Assembly: GCA_934567115.1 (NCBI GenBank)
Contig: CAKTJA010000092.1
Coordinates: 1 to 5,492 of the forward strand
Direction: 5' to 3'
DNA length: 5,492 bases
Source: an uncultured Oscillospiraceae bacterium
GTDB taxonomy: Bacteria > Bacillota > Clostridia > Oscillospirales > Oscillospiraceae
Part shown: one piece after another, positions 1-5,140 of the stretch
Numbering within the stretch: position 1 is the stretch's first letter
Layout of the letters: each line of letters begins with the position of its first letter
Notes under the pieces: model-generated
The model's input: the letters and a program-made list of their open reading frames with translations, nothing else
Databases searched by the model: none
Told to the model about the DNA's origin: nothing
Position numbers and translations under genes: made by a program

Positions 1-712
1 TGGTGGTCCAGATGACGAAGCTCAGTCTGCTCTTGTCGAGATGGCTCAGCTTGCCGAGGTCGTCGTGCATGGGGAACTTGACGTACACGGTCGTGCAGGG
101 ATCGTCCTGATACTCGATCTCGGCCTCCGCCAGCGCCGTCTCGTCATGGTAGCACCAGTACACGGGCTTGAGGCCCTTGTAAATGTAGCCCTTTTTGTAC
201 ATCGCGCCGAAGACCTTGACCTCCTCCGCCTCGAAGCCGGGGTCCATGGTCTTATACGGATGCTCCCAGTCGCCGAGCACGCCGATGCGCTTGAAGCCCT
301 CCATCTGAATGCCGATGTATTTGTCGGCGTATTCGTGGCAGGCGGTGCGGAAGTCGGCGACGCTCATCGCCTTGCGGTTGAGCTTCTGCTCCTTGATGAT
401 GGCGCTTTCGATGGGCATGCCGTGGTTGTCCCAGCCGGGGATATAGGGCGTGTAATACCCGCGCATCGCGTAGGAGCGGGTGATGAAGTCCTTGAGGGAC
501 TTGTTGAGCGCGTGGCCCATGTGCAGCCCGCCGTTGGAGAACGGAGGGCCGTCGTGCAGGGAAAAGCGCGGCTTTCCCTCGTTCTTTTTGAGCATGAGGT
601 TATAAAGGTCCATTTCCTCCCAGTGCCGGAGCATTTCCGGCTCGCGGGCGGGAAGGCCCGCGCGCATGGGGAAGCCGGATTTCGGCATGTTCAGCGTGCT
701 TTTGTAATCCAT
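1..712 (-). CDS. ileS: Isoleucyl-tRNA synthetase, N-terminal part (runs off the left edge)
   Basis: Class I aminoacyl-tRNA synthetase that attaches isoleucine to tRNA-Ile in the cytoplasm. The 237 visible codons start at the ATG at 712-710, which has an AAAGGAGA ribosome binding site at 726-719, seven bases upstream. The translation carries the N-terminal KSGFPMRAGLPAREP segment (residues 11-25) and the block DGPPFSNGGLHMGHALNK (54-71) with the HIGH-type ATP-binding signature HMGH at 64-67. It also has GWDNHGMPIE (93-102), where most family members have Cys in place of this Asn, then GDWEHPY (147-153) and KPVYWC followed by ETALAEAEIEY (182-201), leading into the editing (CP1) domain. Bacterial IleS is about 900-1040 residues, so roughly a quarter is present; the KMSKS motif and tRNA-binding end lie outside. 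The Ile-specific T-box just upstream independently supports the identity. Confidence 0.97.
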   Translation of the reverse strand, partial: MDYKSTLNMPKSGFPMRAGLPAREPEMLRHWEEMDLYNLMLKKNEGKPRFSLHDGPPFSNGGLHMGHALNKSLKDFITRSYAMRGYYTPYIPGWDNHGMPIESAIIKEQKLNRKAMSVADFRTACHEYADKYIGIQMEGFKRIGVLGDWEHPYKTMDPGFEAEEVKVFGAMYKKGYIYKGLKPVYWCYHDETALAEAEIEYQDDPCTTVYVKFPMHDDLGKLSHLDKSRLSFVIWTT

Positions 713-768
713 ACTGCGTCTCCTTTATATTATATATGAGTATTCCAAAATATTGTGCGCCGCCCTCG

Positions 769-783
769 CCGCGCCGTGCGCGG
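769..783 (-). other. GC-rich hairpin directly after the ileS leader terminator
   Basis: On the minus strand CCGCGC (783-778), the three-base loop ACG and GCGCGG (774-769) form a perfect six-bp stem that begins at the base after the terminator U-tract. It lies about 45 bases ahead of the ileS ribosome binding site and has no U-tract of its own. A similar arrangement occurs in the Trp leader. It could stabilise the 5' end of a processed mRNA; that role is a guess. Confidence 0.55.
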
Positions 784-824
784 AAAAAATAAAAGCGCCC
801 CGTCCCACAAAGAGACAAAGGCGC
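784..824 (-). terminator. Regulated intrinsic terminator of the ileS T-box
   Basis: On the minus strand GCGCCTTTGTCTC (824-812) pairs with GGGACGGGGCGC (806-795) with several G-U pairs. A U-rich tract at 794-784 (TTTTATTTTTT) follows. Its 5' arm includes the bases that form the 3' side of the antiterminator (821-810), so the two structures exclude each other, as expected for a transcriptional T-box. Confidence 0.9.
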
Positions 825-1030
825 AAACCTCTGCGGTACCACTCTTCTTGCCGTGTGAGGACACGACCGCTCAAATGCCGCGATATAACGGTCGCACCCG
901 GGCGGTCCTACTGAAGGTTCAGACGCCTGCTCCGAGGGGATATTCACCGCCGCGCCCCGCCGCCTTACACCGACCGGCAGCTCTCTTTGCGGGCAGACGG
1001 AGGCTGTTTGTCCTCATCCACGCATATTTC
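784..1030 (-). promoter_or_regulatory. T-box riboswitch leader of ileS (Ile specifier AUC)
   Basis: Transcribed leftward, this leader senses uncharged tRNA-Ile and controls readthrough into ileS. The T-box core lies at 846-835: AAGAG followed by the canonical seven-base bulge TGGTACC (841-835). The antiterminator is drawn by two helices. A1 pairs AAGAG (846-842) with CTCTT (814-810), and A2 pairs GCAGAGG (834-828) with CCTTTGT (821-815). The Stem I apical motifs are AGAGAG (986-981) and GGTCGGTG. The specifier is read as ATC at 941-939, by aligning GTGAAT-ATC-CCCTCGGAG with the matching part of the neighbouring Trp leader; AUC is an isoleucine codon. The variable bulge base U would pair with the A73 discriminator expected of tRNA-Ile. 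The 5' end is inferred from the promoter. Confidence 0.93.
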
Positions 1031-1036
1031 TTTCTC

Positions 1037-1065
1037 ACTATAGCCGTTTTTCACCGGTTTGTCAA
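1037..1065 (-). promoter_or_regulatory. Sigma-A-type promoter for ileS leader
   Basis: On the minus strand there is a perfect -35 TTGACA at 1065-1060, a 17-base spacer, and the -10 TATAGT at 1042-1037. Transcription should begin near 1030, just ahead of the T-box Stem I. It faces away from the trpX promoter, whose -35 lies 54 bases further right. Confidence 0.88.
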
Positions 1066-1119
1066 TAGCCGGCGGGAGGGGAGAGATGCAAAATTTTCAG
1101 AGAAAGTTTCGAAAAGCAC

Positions 1120-1147
1120 TTGACAAACGCGGACCGGGTGCTATAAT
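1120..1147 (+). promoter_or_regulatory. Sigma-A-type promoter for the trpXYZ leader
   Basis: Perfect consensus -35 TTGACA (1120-1125) and perfect -10 TATAAT (1142-1147), with a 16-base spacer. Transcription should begin around 1153-1156, about 40 bases before Stem I of the Trp T-box. Two consensus hexamers suggest strong constitutive initiation, leaving control to the leader RNA. Confidence 0.92.
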
Positions 1148-1153
1148 ATGGCC

Positions 1154-1449
1154 CAACAACCGAAACAAAATGAAACCTGTGATGAAGAGAAGTAGTCGGC
1201 GCAGATAAGCGTAAAGAGAGCCCCGGATGGTGAGATCGGGGCGGCGGACGGTCGGTGAATGGACTTCGGAGGGCGGACCGAAAGGGAGACCGAGTAGGGA
1301 CCGACGGGCATCCCACCCGTTATCCATCGGGGCGCGTATGATGGTGCGCGTAAGCGAGCGGGCGTTTTTTATGGACGTCAATTTGGGTGGTATCGCAGAA
1401 GTGAGCAGCTTTTGTCCCATGTGTGGTGGGGCAAGGGCTTTTTTCTTTT
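1154..1449 (+). promoter_or_regulatory. T-box riboswitch leader of trpXYZ (Trp specifier UGG)
   Basis: A tRNA-sensing leader. The base of Stem I pairs GTCGG (1195-1199) with CCGAC (1301-1305), just after the conserved-looking GAAGAGAAGTAG (1184-1195). Apical motifs are AGAGAG (1215-1220) and GGTGAGA inside a CCCCG/CGGGG hairpin. The specifier region GTGAA-TGG-ACTTCGG puts UGG (Trp) at 1260-1262. The antiterminator is clear: TGGG (1384-1387) pairs with CCCA (1416-1419), a seven-base bulge TGGTATC occupies 1388-1394, and GCAGAAG (1395-1401) pairs with CTTTTGT (1409-1415). The bulge departs from the canonical TGGNACC by one base (C to T at 1393). Trp-specific T-boxes upstream of transporter genes like these are known in Firmicutes, which fits the operon that follows. 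Confidence 0.93.
1407..1449 (+). terminator. Regulated intrinsic terminator of the Trp T-box
   Basis: AGCTTTTGTCCC (1407-1418) pairs over 12 positions, including G-U pairs, with GGGGCAAGGGCT (1428-1439) around a nine-base loop. TTTTTTCTTTT (1439-1449) follows. The 5' arm reuses the 3' strand of the antiterminator (1409-1419), giving the mutually exclusive switch. Confidence 0.92.
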
Positions 1450-1476
1450 CCGTCCGGTCCCGGCGAAGCCGGACGG
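1450..1476 (+). other. GC-rich hairpin directly after the Trp leader terminator
   Basis: CCGTCCGG (1450-1457) pairs perfectly with CCGGACGG (1469-1476) around an 11-base loop. An alternative inner pairing, CCGGC-GAA-GCCGG (1460-1472), competes with it. It starts where the U-tract ends and is not followed by another U-tract, so it is not a second terminator. It lies about 30 bases upstream of the trpX ribosome binding site. The ileS leader has a hairpin in the same relative position. Confidence 0.6.
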
Positions 1477-1521
1477 TCATCTGCCGCTCAAAATTTTAAA
1501 AATATTTTGGAGGAACGAGAC

Positions 1522-2553
1522 ATGAAAAAGTGCAATGTGATGAAGCGGCTTCTGGCTGCCGCGACGGCGTGCGTTATGCTGCTGGCCCTTGCCGCGTGCG
1601 GGGCGAAGAACGACCCGGCGCAGCCGGGCGGGGAAGAGGACGGAGCGGCGACCTACAAGATCGCCGTCATCAAGCAGCTGGACCACGCCTCGCTGGACGA
1701 GATCGCGAACGCCGTCACCGCGCGGCTTGACGCTATCGCGGCGGAGAAGGGCGTGACGATCGAGTACAGCGTGACCTCCGGACAGGGTGAGCAGAGCATT
1801 CTCAAGCAGCTCGCCGATCAGGCGCTGGCGGACGGCGTGGATGTGATTATCCCCATTGCGACGATCGCCGCGCAGATCGCCGCCCTCTCCGTGGAGGGGA
1901 CCGGCATTAAGGTGGTGTACGCCGCCGTTTCCGATCCCGAGGCGGCAAAGCTTACCGGCATCGACTATGTAACCGGGACGTGCGACGCGCTCAATACCGA
2001 GTATATCCTCGATATGATGTTCGCGCAGAATCCCGATACGGCAAAGGTCGGTCTGCTGTACTCCCTCTCCGAGCCGAACTCCACCAAGCCCATCGCGGAC
2101 GCGAAGGCTTACCTTGACGCCAAGGGCATCGAGTATGTTGAGCAGACGGCTGCGACCAACGACGAGGTCGTGACGGCGGCCTCCGCGCTGATTGCCGCCG
2201 GTGTGGACGCGGTGTTCACGCCGACCGACAATACCATCATGGCGGCGGAGATGGCCATCGCCGAGGACCTTGCCCGCAACGGGATCCCCCACTACGCCGG
2301 CGCGGACTCCTTCGTTCGCAACGGCGCGTACGCCACCTGCGGCGTGAACTACACCGAGCTTGGCGCGCGCACGGCGGAGCTTGCCTATCAGGCCGCCAGC
2401 GAGGGCATGGACGGCATGGAGGACTACTATCTGATGGACGGCGGCGTTATCACCGTCAATACCGACACCTGCGCGCTTATCGGCAAGCAGGCGGAGTACT
2501 CCTGCTTCGACAGCATGGGTACGGTCGTGGAAGTGACCACCACCAAGGACTGA
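1522..2553 (+). CDS. trpX: ABC transporter substrate-binding lipoprotein, probable tryptophan importer TrpX
   Basis: Extracellular ligand-binding component of an ABC importer, 343 residues. The ATG at 1522 is chosen because GGAGG (1509-1513) lies eight bases upstream and it begins a lipoprotein signal: Lys-Lys, a hydrophobic core (residues 10-25), and the lipobox LAAC with the lipidated Cys26. A Gly/Glu/Asp-rich linker (27-44) precedes the binding fold, which starts at YKIAVIKQLDHASLDE (45-60). DGVDVIIPIAT (104-114), KVGLLYSLSEPNS (175-187) and GVDAVFTPTDNTIM (227-240) fit the ABC_sub_bind family (PF04392), a two-lobed periplasmic-binding-like fold. Permease and ATPase genes follow directly. 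Tryptophan specificity is inferred from the UGG specifier of the upstream T-box, not from binding residues. A precursor or related aromatic ligand is possible. The stop is TGA. Confidence 0.9.
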   Translation: MKKCNVMKRLLAAATACVMLLALAACGAKNDPAQPGGEEDGAATYKIAVIKQLDHASLDEIANAVTARLDAIAAEKGVTIEYSVTSGQGEQSILKQLADQALADGVDVIIPIATIAAQIAALSVEGTGIKVVYAAVSDPEAAKLTGIDYVTGTCDALNTEYILDMMFAQNPDTAKVGLLYSLSEPNSTKPIADAKAYLDAKGIEYVEQTAATNDEVVTAASALIAAGVDAVFTPTDNTIMAAEMAIAEDLARNGIPHYAGADSFVRNGAYATCGVNYTELGARTAELAYQAASEGMDGMEDYYLMDGGVITVNTDTCALIGKQAEYSCFDSMGTVVEVTTTKD

Positions 2554-2570
2554 GAAGCGGCGTGAGACCG

Positions 2571-2602
2571 GGCGTCCTCCGGTCGGAATGACCGGGGGCG
2601 CC
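2571..2602 (+). repeat. Intercistronic hairpin between trpX and trpY
   Basis: The 70-base gap holds a strong hairpin: GCGTCCTCCGGTC (2572-2584) pairs with GACCGGGGGCGC (2590-2601), with one bulged T (2575) and the loop GGAAT. The stem can extend one further pair, G2571-C2602. It ends six bases before the trpY ribosome binding site (AAAGGAG, 2608-2614) and lacks a U-tract. CCGGTC at 2579-2584 could instead pair with an earlier GACCGG at 2566-2571. Comparable hairpins after binding-protein genes (malE-malF in E. coli) protect the upstream mRNA and raise binding-protein yield. The same role here is an inference. Confidence 0.7.
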
Positions 2603-2623
2603 GGCTGAAAGGAGAGAGACCCC

Positions 2624-3526
2624 ATGCTGATCATTACGCAGACCGCGCTGGAGCTGGGATTCCTGTACGCGCCGGTCGTGATGGCTCTGTTTTTGAGCTA
2701 TCGCATTCTCGATATCGCCGATCTGACGACGGACGGCTGCTTCGTGCTGGGGGCGGCGGTATCCGTCACCCTTACGGCGGCGGGGCACCCGTTTCTGGCA
2801 ATCCCGGCGGCGATGCTTGCCGGCGCGTGCGCGGGCTTTGTCACGGCCTTTTTGCAGACGCACCTCGGCGTGCCGTCCATCCTTGCCGGCATCGTGACCA
2901 ACACCGGACTTTACACCGTAAACCTCATGGCGATGGGCTGGAAGTCCAACTCCAGTCTGCTCGGCGGCGTTACGCTTTTCACGCTGCTGCGGGACGCGGG
3001 CGTCGGCGGCGAGTGGTACGAGCTGCTTCTGGCGGTTCTGGTCGTCGCGCTGGCGGGCGGCGCGCTGATGGCGTTCCTCGGCACACGGCTGGGACTTTCC
3101 CTCCGCGCGACAGGGGATAATCCCGATATGGTGCGTGCCTCGTCGCTCAACCCGGCGTTCACCGTTTCCGTCGGGCTTTGCATCGCCAACGCCTTCACGG
3201 CGCTCGCGGGGGCGATGGTCGGGCAGTATCAGAAAACCGTGGACATCAACTCGGGCACCGGGATTGTGGTCATCGCGCTCGCATGCCTCATCATCGGAGA
3301 GACCCTGCTGGGCCGCCGCTCGGTGAAGAAGGGCGTTGCCGCCGCGATCGTCGGTTCCATCGCCTACCGCTTTATTTACGCGGCGGTGTTCTACACGAAG
3401 ATCGTGCCGGTGGAATGCCTGAAGCTGCTGACGGCTGTGATCGTCGCGCTGGCCATCGCCTCGCCGGAGCTGCGCCGGTGGGCGGCGTTCAGACGGCGCA
3501 GGGCCGCGGCACGGAAGGAGAACTGA
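2624..3526 (+). CDS. trpY: ABC transporter permease of the branched-chain/ribose type, probable TrpY
   Basis: Membrane subunit of the importer, 300 residues. The start at 2624 has AAAGGAG at 2608-2614. Hydrophobic stretches suggest about eight membrane segments, roughly at residues 7-25, 39-53, 56-78, 84-103, 132-153, 179-200, 211-230 and 237-257, with a further one near 265-281 possible. The conserved early motif NxxDLTTDGCF-like segment (residues 30-40, here DIADLTTDGCF) and the cytoplasmic coupling-loop motif GLSLRATGDNPDMVRASS (157-174) mark the BPD_transp_2 family (LivH/LivM/RbsC type, PF02653). The C-terminus is a basic Arg/Lys-rich tail (285-299), consistent with a cytoplasmic end. It lies 70 bases after trpX and one base before the ATPase ATG, so translation of the two is probably coupled. 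Substrate is inferred from the T-box. The stop is TGA. Confidence 0.9.
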   Translation: MLIITQTALELGFLYAPVVMALFLSYRILDIADLTTDGCFVLGAAVSVTLTAAGHPFLAIPAAMLAGACAGFVTAFLQTHLGVPSILAGIVTNTGLYTVNLMAMGWKSNSSLLGGVTLFTLLRDAGVGGEWYELLLAVLVVALAGGALMAFLGTRLGLSLRATGDNPDMVRASSLNPAFTVSVGLCIANAFTALAGAMVGQYQKTVDINSGTGIVVIALACLIIGETLLGRRSVKKGVAAAIVGSIAYRFIYAAVFYTKIVPVECLKLLTAVIVALAIASPELRRWAAFRRRRAAARKEN

Positions 3527-3527
3527 C

Positions 3528-4325
3528 ATGCTGGACATTCAGAAGATCTGCAAGACCTTTCATCCGGGAACGGCCAATGAAAAGAGGGCCGTCGCCGGGC
3601 TGTCGCTCCATCTGGATAAGGGTGATTTTATCACGGTCATCGGCTCCAACGGCGCGGGCAAATCCACGCTGTTCAACGCGATCGCGGGAAGCTTTTATGT
3701 TGACTCCGGGCGTATCCTGCTCGGCGGAGAGGATATCACGTTCATGCCCGAGCATCGGCGCAGCCGCCTGATCGGACGGCTTTTTCAGGACCCGCTGCGC
3801 GGGACCGCGCCGCACATGACGATCGAGGAAAATCTTGCGCTGGCGTATCTGCGCGCCGCGCACGGCAATCCGTTCAGCCGCATCTCCGGGCGGGACAGGG
3901 CGTTTTTCCGCGAGCAGCTTGCCCTGCTGGACATGGGGCTGGAGGACCGGATGGCGCAGCCGGTCGGTCTGCTCTCAGGAGGGCAGCGGCAGGCGCTGAC
4001 GCTGCTGATGGCGACCATGGTGCCGCCGGAGCTGCTGCTGCTGGACGAGCATACGGCGGCGCTTGACCCCGCAACGGCGGAGAAGGTGCTTAAATTGACG
4101 CGCCGCGTCGTGGCGGAGCACGGGATCACCTGCCTGATGGTCACGCACAACATGTCGCAGGCGCTGACGCTGGGGAACCGCACGCTGATGATGGCGGACG
4201 GCGGGATCGTGCTGGACGTTTCCGGGAAGGAGCGCGCGGGCATGACGGTGGAGGACCTGATCGCGCGCTTTCGGGAGGGGACCGGCACGGAGCTGGACAA
4301 CGACCGGATGCTGCTTTCGGACTGA
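3528..4325 (+). CDS. trpZ: ABC transporter ATP-binding protein, probable TrpZ
   Basis: Cytoplasmic ATPase that drives the importer, 265 residues, complete. All nucleotide-binding motifs are visible: Walker A GSNGAGKST (39-47), Q-loop LFQDP (85-89, Gln87), signature LSGGQ (149-153), Walker B LLLLDE (169-174, catalytic Glu174), D-loop ALD (178-180) and the switch His207 in VTHNMSQAL. The sequence DEHTAALDP around Walker B is typical of ATPases paired with ABC_sub_bind lipoproteins. The ATG at 3528 follows the permease stop (3524-3526) by one base, and GAAGGAG (3514-3520) serves as the ribosome binding site inside the end of trpY. No key residue is missing, so the pump should be active. The stop is TGA. 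Confidence 0.95.
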   Translation: MLDIQKICKTFHPGTANEKRAVAGLSLHLDKGDFITVIGSNGAGKSTLFNAIAGSFYVDSGRILLGGEDITFMPEHRRSRLIGRLFQDPLRGTAPHMTIEENLALAYLRAAHGNPFSRISGRDRAFFREQLALLDMGLEDRMAQPVGLLSGGQRQALTLLMATMVPPELLLLDEHTAALDPATAEKVLKLTRRVVAEHGITCLMVTHNMSQALTLGNRTLMMADGGIVLDVSGKERAGMTVEDLIARFREGTGTELDNDRMLLSD

Positions 4326-4329
4326 AAAA

Positions 4330-4347
4330 GGGCGCGTCGGCGCGCCC
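4330..4347. other. Perfect hairpin between trpZ and the mog-like gene
   Basis: GGGCGCG (4330-4336), loop TCGG, CGCGCCC (4341-4347). On the plus strand no U-tract follows, so termination there should be weak and readthrough into the next gene is plausible. Read on the minus strand, the stem is followed by TTTTT (4329-4325 region), a better terminator form that might block antisense transcription entering trpZ. Confidence 0.6.
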
Positions 4348-4385
4348 GGGAGGTTCATGCGGATAAACGCGGGAGGAAGCTTACT

Positions 4386-4865
4386 ATGATCTATCAGGCG
4401 GCGGTTCTGACCGTCAGCGACGGCTGCGCGCGGGGAGAACGCGTGGACAGCAGCGGCCCCGCCGTGTGCGAAATGCTGCGCGCGGCAGGTTTTGAAGTGA
4501 TATACACGGCGACGGTCCCGGACGAGCGGGAGCGGATCGCGGCGGAGCTGCGCCAGTGTGCGGACGGTCTGCGCTGCGACCTGATCGTTTCCACCGGCGG
4601 CACCGGACTTTCCCCGCGCGACGTGACGCCGGAGGCGACGCGCGACGTGATCGAGCGGGAGATCCCCGCGATCCCACAGGCGATGCTTTTCGCAAGCCTG
4701 CAGCTCACGCGGCGGGCGATGCTCTCCCGCGCCGTCGCGGGAACGCGCGGGAGCAGCCTGATCCTGAACCTGCCCGGTTCGGAGAAAGCGGCGCGCGAAA
4801 ATCTCGGCGCGGTGCTCGATACGCTTGCGCACGGCTTGAAGATGCTGCACGGAGAAGGGCACTGA
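4386..4865 (+). CDS. mog: MogA/MoaB-family molybdenum cofactor biosynthesis protein
   Basis: Small cytoplasmic enzyme of the MoCF_biosynth fold, 159 residues. Active members adenylylate molybdopterin, the step before molybdate insertion. Visible motifs are LTVSDGCARGERVDSSGP (8-25), VPDE with Asp46, the glycine-rich STGGTGLSPRDVTPEAT (69-85) with Asp79, SRAVAG (114-119) and the C-terminal LNLPGSEKAARENL (127-140). Asp46 and Asp79 align with the catalytic aspartates of E. coli MogA (Asp49, Asp82), so activity looks preserved. The ATG at 4386 has GGGAGG at 4371-4376. At 159 residues it is shorter than E. coli MogA (about 195) and nearer MoaB, so the exact symbol is uncertain. It lies 60 bases after trpZ with no recognisable promoter between. 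The stop is TGA. Confidence 0.9.
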   Translation: MIYQAAVLTVSDGCARGERVDSSGPAVCEMLRAAGFEVIYTATVPDERERIAAELRQCADGLRCDLIVSTGGTGLSPRDVTPEATRDVIEREIPAIPQAMLFASLQLTRRAMLSRAVAGTRGSSLILNLPGSEKAARENLGAVLDTLAHGLKMLHGEGH

Positions 4866-4907
4866 CCGACGGACAATTGAAAATGGGCAAAACAGTGAAT
4901 CTGCCTA

Positions 4908-4943
4908 AAAACCGGAGGATTTGTATAATCCTCCGGTTTTGTT
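4908..4943 (+). terminator. Strong intrinsic terminator, probably bidirectional
   Basis: AAAACCGGAGGATT (4908-4921) pairs perfectly over 14 bp with AATCCTCCGGTTTT (4927-4940) around a five-base loop. The T-run (4937-4940) continues as TTTTGTTG on the plus strand, and the A-run at 4907-4911 gives a T-run on the minus strand. It ends the trpXYZ-mog transcription unit. Confidence 0.95.
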
Positions 4944-4988
4944 GTGCGTTCCGTCGATGTTTTTGAACAACCTACAACGGTTTCAATA

Positions 4989-5017
4989 TTGACGTATAGT
5001 GGCGAAAGTGCTATCAT
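4989..5017 (+). promoter_or_regulatory. Sigma-A-type promoter for the chemoreceptor gene
   Basis: TTGACG (4989-4994), a 17-base spacer, and TATCAT (5012-5017). It lies about 45 bases after the terminator and would start a transcript near 5024, leaving a leader of about 115 bases before the ATG at 5141. Confidence 0.7.
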
Positions 5018-5083
5018 GGGTATTGGAGAGAGTAAAAAATTACCAGCTGTCATAAGTGAAAATTCTTACCCATGGAACACCTG

Positions 5084-5135
5084 CACGGGGGACGACCTCC
5101 CTGTGTGGGAAATATGTGCGATGTGTGAGGGAGGT
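5084..5135 (+). promoter_or_regulatory. Leader with alternative hairpins over the chemoreceptor ribosome binding site
   Basis: ACCTCCCT (5095-5102) is perfectly complementary to AGGGAGGT (5128-5135), which contains the ribosome binding site GGGAGG. The same upstream bases can instead close a local hairpin: CACGGGGG (5084-5091) with CC-T-CCC-T-GTG (5096-5105) around the loop ACGA. The second fold would free the ribosome binding site, so the leader could act as a translational switch. It matches no riboswitch class I can identify by eye; GEMM (c-di-GMP) core motifs are absent. Confidence 0.45.
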
Positions 5136-5140
5136 TCTTT

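Noticed and set aside
41..739. Long plus-strand open frame opposite ileS
   Set aside because: It mirrors the minus-strand synthetase, whose motifs, ribosome binding site and T-box are clear. The plus-strand translation has no recognisable domain.
722..757. Possible extra promoter (TATAAT on the minus strand at 734-729) just before ileS
   Set aside because: There is no acceptable -35 hexamer at the right distance, and the start point would fall in the ribosome binding site.
600..1123. Open frames on both strands across the ileS leader
   Set aside because: They run through the T-box, terminator and promoter elements and have no ribosome binding sites or family resemblance.
1062..1499. Several open frames across the Trp T-box leader
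   Set aside because: They are explained by GC-rich structured RNA; the reading frames cross Stem I, the antiterminator and the terminator.
1423..1521. N-terminal extension of the lipoprotein gene to 1423
   Set aside because: This start lies inside the terminator hairpin and would place the lipoprotein signal 33 residues inside the protein. The ATG at 1522 has a proper ribosome binding site and lipoprotein signal.
1477..3538. Two very long minus-strand open frames (385 and 353 codons) opposite trpX and trpY
   Set aside because: They are typical antisense frames of GC-rich genes: rich in Arg, His and Gly, no domain, and the sense strand encodes a complete importer.
3975..4862. 295-codon minus-strand open frame opposite trpZ and mog
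   Set aside because: It spans two well-supported plus-strand genes and the gap between them, with no domain signature.
5024..5140. c-di-GMP (GEMM) riboswitch, common ahead of chemoreceptors
   Set aside because: The conserved GGCAAACC-type core and the paired tetraloop/receptor layout are not present.
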